Shown here in pieces: positions 1 through 7,221 of a stretch of 13,143 nucleotides of DNA. The notes under the pieces were generated by a model. That model searched no databases. It was given only the letters and a program-made list of their open reading frames with translations, and was not told the origin of the DNA. Every line of letters begins with the position of its first letter. Within the stretch, counting starts at the first letter, position 1. A program made the translations under genes and the position numbers. Origin of the DNA: Calditrichota bacterium (GTDB lineage: Bacteria > Calditrichota > Calditrichia > RBG-13-44-9 > J042). Location of the stretch: assembly GCA_013150955.1 (NCBI GenBank), contig JAADJD010000065.1, positions 1 through 13,143 on the forward strand, written 5' to 3'.

Positions 1-112
1 CAGAATCCATTGATTTAGATCTGTATGAAAATTCGCTTCGAGGTTTATTCGTGATTTTATTGATATTTTTTGTGTTCATTCGCGTGATTCGCGGTTTAAT
101 GCATTATCTGGG
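1..112 (+). repeat. Family A element, right portion (cut by window edge)
   Basis: AT-rich repeat matching the better copies at 6195-6774. It shows the internal block reading TTATTCGTGATTTTATTGAT and then the right terminal inverted repeat, which contains CGTGATTCGCGG and ends with GCATTATCTGGG. The left terminus lies outside the window. No open reading frame of note is present. Confidence 0.75.
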
Positions 113-116
113 ATAA

Positions 117-234
117 AAATAATAAAATGCATTTGATTCTATCTGGATGAAAAATTTTCCCAGATATGTTAGCTATTTTGTTGATTTTTTTTCGAATTCA
201 TTCGCGTGATTCGTGGTGTAACGCACTATTTGGG
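117..234 (+). repeat. Family A element lacking its left terminus
   Basis: Second family A copy in the same orientation, directly after the first. It begins inside the element (AATAATAAAATGCATTTGAT) and runs to the right terminal inverted repeat ending in TATTTGGG. It is closer to the copy at 12916-13081 than to the copies near 6200-6770; both carry the TTGATTCTATCTGGATGAAA block, which suggests a subfamily. Confidence 0.75.
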
Positions 235-549
235 CTAAACCGCGATTCACCCAAATGAATCCATTCTCCTGGCTGAAGCCAGGAGTTAAAATTCATAACC
301 CGGATTAATCTGGGTGGACAACTCCAAAAAGTACAATAAGCGATAGGACTGTTTTAACGGTTTGTGTTGTCTAATTCACACAACGGATGATTTTTGTTTG
401 TGTTCACTCGTGTCATTCGTGGTTCAAGTATAATCGGGGCTGATCCGAGTAATTCGCCGGCGAATGCGTAATCCGGGGTTCTTGCAGTAATCCACCCCAA
501 TCCGTTTAGAAAAGAGCGCGATTAGTGGTAGTAAGGCACACTGCTGGTT
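235..549. other. Gene-free intergenic stretch with small palindromes and repeat fragments
   Basis: No credible gene. A perfect hairpin lies at 266-285: nine-base arms CTCCTGGCT and AGCCAGGAG around GA. A second near-palindrome, CCCGGATTAATCTGGG, lies at 299-314. Neither is followed by a T tract on either strand, so I do not call them terminators. Fragments of the family A right terminus (for example GTGTCATTCGTGG near 410) occur around 395-480. The 3' end of the HMG-CoA reductase gene adjoins at 550. Confidence 0.5.
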
Positions 550-2106
550 TTATCGATTGCGTCCGTACTTCTCGTGACTGGAAACCCATTCCCAGGATGA
601 AATGGCGCTGGCCAGAGAAATTTCACCGGCCAGAGCAACACCGGCCACGATTTCAGCAAACTTTTTCACCTTTCCCTTTCCATAACAGCCCATCAGCTCC
701 AGGCATTCCCGCTGGGTGGGCAGCCCCGTTCCCCCACCATAGGTTGCCACAATCAACGAAGGGATGGTCAAAGAAATGTACAGATCCCCTTCAGGGGTCA
801 ATTCCGTATACAGCAGCCCGGCAGAGGACTCCGCCACATTAGCCACGTCCTGTCCCGTGGCAATGAACATGGCCGTAATGGCGTTGGGAGAATGCAATCC
901 GTTGTTATTCGCTCCCGACAGTATGGATCCCACATTGGCCACATTATAGTGATAAAACAGGGCCTCCGGCTCCACCCGCATATACTGGATTAACACGTCG
1001 CGTTTGACCACCGCCTCTGCAGTGACTCGCTTACCACGGGTACGCATCATGTTCACCTGACTGGCCTTTTTGTCGGTAGCAAAATTGGACTCCAGATAAA
1101 AATGGCGAATATTAGGATAATTTTCCTGAATCCAGCTGCAGGCGGCAAAGGTGGCTCGTCCCACCATGTTTTGCCCGGCCGCATCCCCGGTTCGGAAATT
1201 GAAACGCAAGTAAGCAAACTTGTTGCTCAGGTATTTATCGATGTACACCAGTTTGGCCACGCTGGAGGTGGCCTCCGCTTCCTCCTTGATTTGCTCAAAA
1301 TGTTCATCCACCCAGCGGACAAAATCACGCGCCTCACGGGCATCATCAAACACAAACACAGGGGCGCGCTGCATCACGTCATCCACCACGGTGCACTTTA
1401 CCCCGCCCGACAGATTCACGACTTTGATGCCACGATTGTAGGACGCCACCAGCGTACCTTCCGAGGTGGCCAGGGGAATCAAAAATTCTCCTTTTGCGTG
1501 CTCGCCATTAACCTTCAATGGGCCGGCAATACCCAGCGGCACCTGAGCCACCCCGATGAAATTCTCGATATTCCCTTTGGTGACGTGGGGATCAAACGAA
1601 TAATGCGTCACATGATGCAAACGATGGCCGGTAAACTTCTCCACAAAGTCCCAGCGCTTTTTAATGATCGCTTCCGAGTAATTGTCCTCATCACTGCGGG
1701 GAATTTTGGGCAGGGTGATTTCTTCTTTGGGAATAGCATCTTCCACGTCAAAATGCAATTTGCCGTACTGCCGGGTCTCGATTTCGAAATCCAGCCGGTG
1801 TTTCCCCACGTCCAGATTCCCGGTGCGACAGATGATGTTGAATACCTGCCCCAGGGAAAATTCCAGCGGCCGATCCTCCGAGATGTCCCCCAGTGGCAAC
1901 AACCGACCATCTTCAAATTCAATCTGACACTGCTGCAAATCCATCGCCTGATCATCTATCTGAATGCGTCGAATCCGGGTAATGGTCACATCACTCAGCC
2001 GGTTTTTGATGGAGAATCGCACCCCGCGATCCGTATTGCGCAAACTCCCAAACGTGTACAGCTGCCGCAAGATCAATTTGGGAACTTTCATTTTAAAGCC
2101 AAACAT
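550..2106 (-). CDS. hmgA: Hydroxymethylglutaryl-CoA reductase, class I type, with extra N-terminal domain
   Basis: Reduces HMG-CoA to mevalonate with NADPH, the committed step of the mevalonate route to isoprenoids; soluble here, with no membrane helices. The 518 residues contain the class signatures in order: ENFIGVAQVPLGIAGPL (181-197), TSEG with catalytic Glu216, the nucleotide-binding DAAGQNM (308-314), DKK with catalytic Lys346, IATGQD with catalytic Asp420, GGGTGLPTQRECLELMG (457-473), and the C-terminal catalytic His511 in SSHEKYG. All four catalytic residues are present, so the enzyme should be active. Residues about 1-130 precede the usual catalytic region and look beta-rich; I cannot assign that domain. 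The ATG at 2106 is preceded by GGGAGG with an 8-base gap. It is divergent from the acyltransferase at 2460. Class is inferred from motif spelling. Confidence 0.95.
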   Translation of the reverse strand: MFGFKMKVPKLILRQLYTFGSLRNTDRGVRFSIKNRLSDVTITRIRRIQIDDQAMDLQQCQIEFEDGRLLPLGDISEDRPLEFSLGQVFNIICRTGNLDVGKHRLDFEIETRQYGKLHFDVEDAIPKEEITLPKIPRSDEDNYSEAIIKKRWDFVEKFTGHRLHHVTHYSFDPHVTKGNIENFIGVAQVPLGIAGPLKVNGEHAKGEFLIPLATSEGTLVASYNRGIKVVNLSGGVKCTVVDDVMQRAPVFVFDDAREARDFVRWVDEHFEQIKEEAEATSSVAKLVYIDKYLSNKFAYLRFNFRTGDAAGQNMVGRATFAACSWIQENYPNIRHFYLESNFATDKKASQVNMMRTRGKRVTAEAVVKRDVLIQYMRVEPEALFYHYNVANVGSILSGANNNGLHSPNAITAMFIATGQDVANVAESSAGLLYTELTPEGDLYISLTIPSLIVATYGGGTGLPTQRECLELMGCYGKGKVKKFAEIVAGVALAGEISLASAISSWEWVSSHEKYGRNR

Positions 2107-2278
2107 ACATTCATCCTCCCATTTTTCATTGACACGATCGATTCACAAAAATCCATCCCCCTCCACCTGCCATTGTGTGGATTCAAAGAACCCTTTGCCA
2201 GTAAAAAATCCCTTTATATCCTGTAGACCCACTCAGTGAGGTGGCATTCCGGGAAAACCCATTTCAACGGATTCATGA

Positions 2279-2310
2279 TTTGCAAAAATACATCGCATTC
2301 GATAAATTTG
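2279..2310 (+). promoter_or_regulatory. Possible Bacteroidota-style promoter for the acyltransferase
   Basis: TTTG at 2279-2282 and TAAATTTG at 2303-2310 are separated by 20 bases. This matches the TTTG / TAnnTTTG pattern known from Bacteroidota primary sigma factors. It would give a leader of about 140 bases. The organism's phylum is not certain and the motif is short and AT-rich, so chance is a real alternative. Confidence 0.25.
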
Positions 2311-2444
2311 CACATGTTGAATTTAGAAAACGGACATTTTTTATCCAAATAATTCTTTTTCACAAGGAATTATTTCGGAAGCCTTTCCGTTTGTTCGATT
2401 GGCCCGGCTTTTCAAGCACAGGGATTTTTCGTTTTACACGAAGT

Positions 2445-2451
2445 GAGGGGG
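2445..2451 (+). promoter_or_regulatory. Ribosome binding site deciding the WS/DGAT start
   Basis: GAGGGGG lies 8 bases before the ATG at 2460. It supports this start over the in-frame GTG at 2241, which would add 73 residues not typical of the family. Confidence 0.6.
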
Positions 2452-2459
2452 ATTTAACC

Positions 2460-3812
2460 ATGGCATCAACATCGCAGCGCATGTCCAATGTGGACACGGC
2501 ATGGCTCCGCATGGACGATCCCACCAATCTGATGATGATCTCCGGATTAATCCTGTTTAAAGAGCCGCTGGAAAAAGCGGATTTACGGCGAGTCATTGAA
2601 AATCGCTTGCTTAAATTCGACCGTTTTCGTCAGCGCATTGTGGGATTGGATCGCTTGTTTGGCAATCCCCGCTGGGAGGATGATCCGCATCTGGATCTGG
2701 ATTATCATATTCAGGAAATCACCCTCCCCGCCCCGGGTGATGCCACCGTTCTCCGGCACGTGGTGGGACAGTTCATGAGCCAGCCCCTGGATTTTGCCCA
2801 TCCATTATGGCAAATTCATTTGATTCGGAATTATCAGCAGGGTTGCGCCGTTCTGGTACGGATTCATCATTGTATTGCAGATGGGATTGCCCTGGTGCGC
2901 GTACTGTTGTCGTTAACAGATACCCAGGCTGATGCATCCGCCAGCACGACCCCTGCCCTTCAACACCCTTCCCGCAACAACACGGGAGGCGGATTGACCA
3001 ACGGGACTTCGGGATGGTTGCAATCCCTGAAAATGGGTGCGGTAAAACTTTACTCCCTGGCCCGATTGACCCTGCAAAAACCCGATCCTCGAACCCTGTT
3101 TAAAGGAAAGCTGGGGGTGGCAAAAATTCCCGCCTGGTCGGCCCCGCTCCCACTGGATGAGGTGAAGCAAATTGGAAAAACGCTGGGAGCCACGGTTAAC
3201 GACGTCCTCCTGAGCGTGGTCAGTGGCGCACTGCGTCAATATCTGTTGAAACGCGGGGAACAGATACCACCGGATTTAAACATTCGGGCAGCGGTGCCTT
3301 TTAATCTGCGGCCGCCGGAGGATGCCATTCGCCTGGGAAATGAGTTTGGATTGCTTTTTCTCTCCCTGCCACTCAGCATCGAGGATCCCGTGGAGCGGCT
3401 AAAGGAAGTCAAGCGGCGCTCTCTGGAATTGAAACGATCCGTACAAAGTCAGGTGGTATTTGGAGTGTTAAATCTGATTGGAATGGTACCCCGCGCCATT
3501 CAAAAGTTGGTGGTAAATTTTTTTGGCACCAAAATTACCGCCGTGATGACCAACGTACCCGGCCCTCAGCATCCCATTTATCTGGCCGGCAAAGAGGTGG
3601 AAACGATTTTATTCTGGGTGCCTCAATCCGGGCGGACAGGAATGGGGGTGAGCATTTTCAGCTACAATCACCATGTTTATATCGGTTTGGCCACCGACGC
3701 CGGCCTGGTGCCGGAGCCAGCGGAGATTATTCAGGAGCTTCATAATGAATATGATCGGTTGCGAGAGGCCACCCGGGCACAGGAGCACCTGCCGCCAGCG
3801 GAAACAGCGTGA
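2460..3812 (+). CDS. Wax ester synthase / acyl-CoA:diacylglycerol acyltransferase (WS/DGAT)
   Basis: Transfers an acyl group from acyl-CoA to a fatty alcohol or diacylglycerol, giving wax ester or triacylglycerol for storage; family members associate with the membrane or lipid droplets. The 450 residues are a normal family length. The active-site motif HHCIADG is at 136-142, preceded by PLDFAHPLW (109-117), the family's usual PLW region. TVNDVLL (245-251), the RAAVPFNLRP block (276-285), LGNEFG (292-297) and TNVPGP (364-369) mark the C-terminal WS/DGAT domain. The N-terminus SNVDTAWLRMDDPTNLMMIS is typical. The region 152-185, rich in Ser, Thr, Asn and Gly, looks like a flexible linker between halves. 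The preference for alcohol or diacylglycerol cannot be read from sequence. It is followed 43 bases after the stop by a family B repeat. Confidence 0.93.
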   Translation: MASTSQRMSNVDTAWLRMDDPTNLMMISGLILFKEPLEKADLRRVIENRLLKFDRFRQRIVGLDRLFGNPRWEDDPHLDLDYHIQEITLPAPGDATVLRHVVGQFMSQPLDFAHPLWQIHLIRNYQQGCAVLVRIHHCIADGIALVRVLLSLTDTQADASASTTPALQHPSRNNTGGGLTNGTSGWLQSLKMGAVKLYSLARLTLQKPDPRTLFKGKLGVAKIPAWSAPLPLDEVKQIGKTLGATVNDVLLSVVSGALRQYLLKRGEQIPPDLNIRAAVPFNLRPPEDAIRLGNEFGLLFLSLPLSIEDPVERLKEVKRRSLELKRSVQSQVVFGVLNLIGMVPRAIQKLVVNFFGTKITAVMTNVPGPQHPIYLAGKEVETILFWVPQSGRTGMGVSIFSYNHHVYIGLATDAGLVPEPAEIIQELHNEYDRLREATRAQEHLPPAETA

Positions 3813-3962
3813 AATGATTTTCCCGCAATGCAGAAGATGAAATGGGTATTCAGCCCCCCACGCGCTGCGTGGGGCTACCCTATTTTTGCCCTTCGGGCAA
3901 AAAACACCAGTCGGCACAGAAAAGTCATCAGCTGCCCCATTGTACCCCCATCCCCACACCCA

Positions 3963-4032
3963 AGTCCCAAATCCGCAATCCGAAATCCGACATTCGCAAT
4001 CCGACATCCGAAATCCCAAATCCGCCATCCCT
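3963..4032 (+). repeat. 7-bp tandem array, 10 units
   Basis: Ten consecutive heptamers in one phase fitting (A/C)AT(C/T)CG(A/C) with few deviations, for example AATCCGC, AATCCGA, CATTCGC, CATCCGA. Equivalent in position to the arrays at 7019-7067 (7 units) and 7744-7813 (10 units). Confidence 0.9.
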
Positions 4033-4080
4033 TCCCGCCCCGTAGGGGCAACATAGAACAGCCCGGGGCACCGCCCCTCA

Positions 4081-4115
4081 AATCCGACATCCGCAATTCG
4101 CAATCCGAAATCCAG
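4081..4115 (+). repeat. 7-bp tandem array, 5 units
   Basis: Five heptamers of the same consensus (AATCCGA, CATCCGC, AATTCGC, AATCCGA, AATCCAG), directly after a decayed CCCGGGGC hairpin. Position-equivalent to 7187-7221. Confidence 0.85.
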
Positions 4116-4433
4116 AATTGTTTCTGGTTGCCCTTCAGGCAACGAAGGGAATGATGGTGGCGCCACGTGTACCCCACGCGCTGCGTGGGGCTACCCTCTT
4201 GTTGTCCTTCGGACAACCAACGACCACAAAATCCCATAGGGGCGCCATTTGTGGCGAAAGAAATCACCCAGATGAAAAATCGCTTCCCCGTCAACCGTTA
4301 CGCCACGAAGGGGGAGATAGACCCTTCCCCATCGGGGTAAAATAGGACAGCCCGGGGCAGCGCCCCGGGAATCGGAACGCCCCACCACAAACAGATGCGC
4401 CCTGTAAGGGCACAAAAATAAAGACGCCCCCCA

Positions 4434-4517
4434 AATTCGACATTCGAAATCCGACATCCGAAATCCAACTCCCCAAATCCGACATCCGCAATCCGAAATC
4501 CGACATCCGAAATCCGA
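4434..4517 (+). repeat. 7-bp tandem array, 12 units
   Basis: Twelve heptamers in unbroken phase, including one diverged unit (CTCCCCA at 4469-4475) that still keeps the length of seven. The array at 7935-8025 has the same diverged unit at the same relative place, showing that the two share ancestry as whole arrays. Confidence 0.9.
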
Positions 4518-4662
4518 GAAAAATATTCCCCCTTGCAATGCATCCCTGAAAATTCGTATGATTTGATGGTTCATTTTCAGGTAAAGTTCCTCAGGTTTCG
4601 CCGATGACTATGATTGCCCGGTGATAGATGATAGGATCATAAATCCAAACGAGTGAAGCTCC

Positions 4663-6063
4663 ATGACCATTCAACGAAAGATCGTTTTTTATTCGTTTTT
4701 ATTCTTCACATTCCTGATCATCTACAACACCCTGATCCCCTTTCGATTCGACTACGGATTTCAGGATCTCCCCAACCTCATTCGCCAGATCGAATGGTTT
4801 CCCTATCACAGCACCCGCGTGGACATTTCGTTGACCGACATCGTGGGTAACATCCTGCTCTTTGTACCTTTTGGATTTCTGCTGTATACGCTGCTGAATC
4901 AAATGGGCATGGCTTATCCGTTCGGGCTCACGCTGCTTTGCGGTGCCGCATTAAGCTTTTCCATCGAATTCGTCCAGTTATTCATTAAAGCCCGCAACAC
5001 CGCTCCACACGATTTAATCAACAATACCCTGGGGACGGCACTGGGAGCACTGGTGGCCATGATTTATTCGATTCGATTGTCGGCGTTTCTGCGCACCCAG
5101 TTCTACTCCCTGCTGCAACGAAAGCCATTCCTGTTACTGCTCATCATCCTGGGCGGTGCCCAGGGAATGGCGGCGTTGATGCCCTTCACGGTGTCCATCA
5201 CGGTGTCCGATTTAAAAAAGAGTCTCAAGTCCACCAATCTTGTCCCTTTCGATTACGTTTCGATCGGGAAACTGTTTTTCCGCTCCCCCACTCCCCACGA
5301 TTCCCTTCCGTTTGATGTCTTTGCCTTTGTGGAAAATCTCCTGTTCTGGATGGTTATTGGATACCTGCTATTCATCTGTTACCGAATTTACTGGCGAAAG
5401 AAAACCTTTGGCAGGTGGTTGTTGATCGGACTGCCTTTAGTCTATTTCCCCTTGCTGGAATTTGCACAGCTGTTTATCACCTCACGGATCACGGATATTA
5501 ACGACATCCTGAGCGGCTACCTGGGGATTGCCCTGGGATTTGCATTGTATCAGCTCCTGCGCCCCATTCGCCGAAAACATTTTCACCATCACATCGATTT
5601 GCTACGGATCCCTCTCGTATTGTATGGGATATTCATCCTTTTTGCGGGACTCCAACCGTTTGACTGGACAACCTCCGCAGAAGTCATTCACCGCGATCTC
5701 CGCGCTGAAAACCTGATTCCCTTTTTCGCCTACTTTCGAAAAACCAGCCTGTGGAACCTGTACGATTTGCTCAATTCACTGACATATTTCCTGCCCATCA
5801 GCCTTTACTGGAGTTATCGACTGCGAGAGAAGGGGATTGGTTACTTCTCCATTTATTTGCGAACCGTTCCGGTGGGATTGGCCGTCGGGGGATTCATTGA
5901 GTTAAGCCAGATCTTTTCTCACGCCCGCATTGCCGAGATTACCGATGTTCTGGCATATGGAATGGGCGGTGCCGCCGGCACCTTTTTGATTTATTATTAC
6001 GAAACCCAGGTCAAACCCACCCTCGACGCCGTGCGCAATGGATTGCTGGAACTTTCCCATTAA
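4663..6063 (+). CDS. Multi-pass membrane protein with three VanZ-like repeats
   Basis: 466 residues, strongly hydrophobic, with roughly a dozen likely membrane helices. VanZ domains are normally single, in short proteins; the founding member gives low-level teicoplanin resistance by an unclear mechanism. Here the domain appears three times, about residues 16-137, 160-300 and 316-445. Each repeat carries the same polar signature at identical spacing: Glu, Gln at +3, Arg at +9, Asp at +15 (E102-Q105-R111-D117; E266-Q269-R275-D281; E413-Q416-R422-D428). Each is preceded by a hydrophobic helix with Asn (GNILLFVPFG, ENLLFWMVIG, NSLTYFLPIS) and by a P-F motif (IPFRF, MPFTV, QPFDW). The signature survives in all three, so each repeat is probably functional. 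The ATG at 4663 has only a weak GAGTGAAG ribosome site. It stands alone between repeat regions. Substrate unknown. Confidence 0.85.
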   Translation: MTIQRKIVFYSFLFFTFLIIYNTLIPFRFDYGFQDLPNLIRQIEWFPYHSTRVDISLTDIVGNILLFVPFGFLLYTLLNQMGMAYPFGLTLLCGAALSFSIEFVQLFIKARNTAPHDLINNTLGTALGALVAMIYSIRLSAFLRTQFYSLLQRKPFLLLLIILGGAQGMAALMPFTVSITVSDLKKSLKSTNLVPFDYVSIGKLFFRSPTPHDSLPFDVFAFVENLLFWMVIGYLLFICYRIYWRKKTFGRWLLIGLPLVYFPLLEFAQLFITSRITDINDILSGYLGIALGFALYQLLRPIRRKHFHHHIDLLRIPLVLYGIFILFAGLQPFDWTTSAEVIHRDLRAENLIPFFAYFRKTSLWNLYDLLNSLTYFLPISLYWSYRLREKGIGYFSIYLRTVPVGLAVGGFIELSQIFSHARIAEITDVLAYGMGGAAGTFLIYYYETQVKPTLDAVRNGLLELSH

Positions 6064-6194
6064 TCCGAATAAGCAGAAAACCGCGAATCACGCGGGTGAA
6101 TCCAGAACATTTCCACAAAATCGCGAATACCCCATGGAACTCATTTCCATTCAGATATCATCAAACGGATTTCATTATTTTCGTTCGCGTTAAT
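6064..6194 (-). repeat. Family A element, inverted and partial
   Basis: Begins within about 15 bases of the VanZ stop codon. It reads as the reverse complement of the family: the terminal block AACCGCGAATCACGCG comes first, then CACAAAATCGCGAAT, then the CATTCAGATATCATCAAACG block. It abuts the forward copy at 6195, giving a head-to-head junction. Confidence 0.7.
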
Positions 6195-6346
6195 CCCAGA
6201 TTATGCGATAGCCTGCGAATTACACGAATTAACACAAATAAAACCAATAAAATGCATTGGATTGTGTATGGATGAAAATGTGGTCCAGCGTTTATTCGCG
6301 ATTTTTTAGATATTTTTTGGTTTCATTCGCGTGATTCGCGATTTAA
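6195..6346 (+). repeat. Family A element, right tip missing
   Basis: Starts with CCCAGATTATGCGATAGCC and TTACACGAATTAA (left inverted repeat). It continues through GGATGAAAATG and TTTATTCGCGATTTTTTAGA, and reaches the right inverted repeat ATTCGCGTGATTCGCG before running straight into the next copy. The loss of the outer right tip suggests nesting or recombination at the shared terminus. Confidence 0.85.
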
Positions 6347-6528
6347 CCCAGATTATGCAATAGCCTACGAATTACACGAATTAAAACGAATAATAACAAT
6401 AAAATACGTTAGTTGTATCTGAATAAAAAATATTTTCGGGGATTATTCGCGATTTTGTTGATATTTTTTGGATTCATTCGTGTGATTCGTGGTTCGATGC
6501 ATTATTTGGATTTAATGCATTATTTGGG
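6347..6528 (+). repeat. Family A element, full, with duplicated right tip
   Basis: Both termini are present: CCCAGATTATGCAATAGCC on the left and TTCGTGTGATTCGTGG to TATTTGGG on the right. The right tip is tandemly duplicated: GATGCATTATTTGG followed at once by AATGCATTATTTGGG. It sits head-to-tail with the copy at 6195. Confidence 0.85.
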
Positions 6529-6595
6529 TTAATTCGTGTGATTTGTAGGACAATGTAAAACCGGGGTAAAATGGAGCATCCCGGGGAAGGATAAA

Positions 6596-6774
6596 CCCAA
6601 ATTATGCATTAACCTACAAATGACACGAATGAACACAAATAAAACCAATAAAATACTTTGGATTGTGTCTGGATGAAAATGTGTTCCGGGGTTTATTCGC
6701 GATTTTGTATTCGCGATTTTGTAGATATTTTTTGGTTTAATTCGTGTGATTCGCGGTTAAATGCACTTTTTGGG
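6596..6774 (+). repeat. Family A element, full copy, 179 bp
   Basis: The clearest complete copy. The left end CCCAAATTATGCATTAACC and the reverse complement of the right end, CCCAAAAAGTGCATTTAACC, match, and the inverted repeat extends about 38 bases with roughly three quarters identity by eye. Inside it a 14-base unit, ATTCGCGATTTTGT, is tandemly duplicated (6695-6708 and 6709-6722). There is no coding capacity. Confidence 0.88.
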
Positions 6775-7018
6775 ATAAACAACGGTTCCCTCACCTGTAG
6801 GGAGTAGGATAAGAAACAGAGGATATGGTTCAGGGAAATTTGTTCAATAACCACGTGGTGAGTATTGTAGCCCTTCAGGAAACCGGTGGTGCGTGAACCA
6901 TTCTCTGCATCCCCACGCGCTGCTTGGGGCTACCTTCTTTTTGCCCTCCGGGCAAAAAACACCAGTCGGTACAGAAAAGTCATCAGCTGCCCCATTTTGC
7001 CCCCTATCCCCACACCCA

Positions 7019-7067
7019 AGTCCCAAATCCACAATACCAAAGCCGAAATCCGAAATCCACAATCCGC
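7019..7067 (+). repeat. 7-bp tandem array, 7 units
   Basis: Seven in-phase heptamers, more degenerate than elsewhere (AATACCA, AAGCCGA), between the TTTTTGCCC and GCCCC hairpins. Three units fewer than the equivalent arrays at 3963 and 7744. Confidence 0.8.
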
Positions 7068-7186
7068 ATCCCTTCCCGCCCCGTAGGGGCACCATAAGGT
7101 AACCCGGGGCAGCGCCCCGGGAATGGGAACGATCCACCATAAAACAAATGCGCCCTGTAAGGGCACAATAATAAACAGGCCCCCCA

Positions 7187-7221
7187 AATCCGACATTCGC
7201 AATCCGCAATCCGAAATCCAA
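7187..7221 (+). repeat. 7-bp tandem array, 5 units
   Basis: Five in-phase heptamers (AATCCGA, CATTCGC, AATCCGC, AATCCGA, AATCCAA) before the GTTGCC hairpin. Confidence 0.85.

Larger units (their letters stand above)
2107..2459. other. Divergent intergenic region between HMG-CoA reductase and WS/DGAT
   Basis: 353 bases that must hold the promoters of both outward-facing genes. The frame upstream of 2460 stays open back to a GTG at 2241. The encoded residues do not resemble the family's N-terminus and the start at 2460 has a good ribosome site, so I leave this stretch non-coding. Near 2107-2120 is the ribosome site of the reductase gene (GGGAGG on the minus strand). It is free of both repeat families. 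Confidence 0.6.
3856..4517 (+). repeat. Family B composite repeat, copy 1
   Basis: A mosaic of short perfect hairpins and 7-bp arrays. Hairpins, each with a three-base loop unless noted: 3856-3874 (CCCCACGC, loop GCT); 3883-3903 (TTTTTGCCC, loop TTC); 4037-4049 (GCCCC, loop GTA); a decayed CCCGGGGC hairpin from 4062; 4127-4143 (GTTGCC with a five-base loop); 4172-4190 (CCCCACGC again); 4201-4217 (GTTGTCC, loop TTC); 4327-4337 (CCCC, loop ATC); 4351-4369 (CCCGGGGC, loop AGC); 4399-4411 (GCCCT, loop GTA). 7-bp arrays sit at 3963-4032, 4081-4115 and 4434-4517. The same modules recur at 6786-7505 and 7508-8025. No transposase is linked. Confidence 0.9.
3813..4662. other. Gene-free interval filled by a family B composite repeat
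   Basis: Between the WS/DGAT stop and the VanZ gene. 3856-4517 is repeat (see separate entries). 4518-4662 is unique sequence that should contain the promoter of the VanZ gene, but I see no convincing promoter pair there. Open frames across the repeat are spurious and made by the 7-bp arrays. Confidence 0.7.

Noticed and set aside
1102-2226. Long open frame on the plus strand opposite HMG-CoA reductase
   Set aside because: It is the antisense shadow of a gene with all catalytic motifs; the translated product has no recognisable domain.
2241-2459. N-terminal extension of WS/DGAT to the GTG at 2241
   Set aside because: The extra residues do not resemble the family; the ATG at 2460 has a ribosome site and gives the normal N-terminus.
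3883-3903. TTTTTGCCC hairpin as a rho-independent terminator
   Set aside because: The T run is on the 5' arm and the A run on the 3' arm, so on either strand the hairpin is not followed by a T tract.
3963-4517. CRISPR array
   Set aside because: Units are 7 bp with no unique spacers and no cas genes nearby.
3609-4574. Several 70-190 residue open frames over family B copy 1
   Set aside because: They recur wherever the hairpins and 7-bp arrays occur, in different frames, and have no plausible starts.
6851-6858. CCACGTGG palindrome as an operator
   Set aside because: It occurs only as part of the duplicated family B leader (again at 7576-7583) and has no gene downstream in a position to be controlled.
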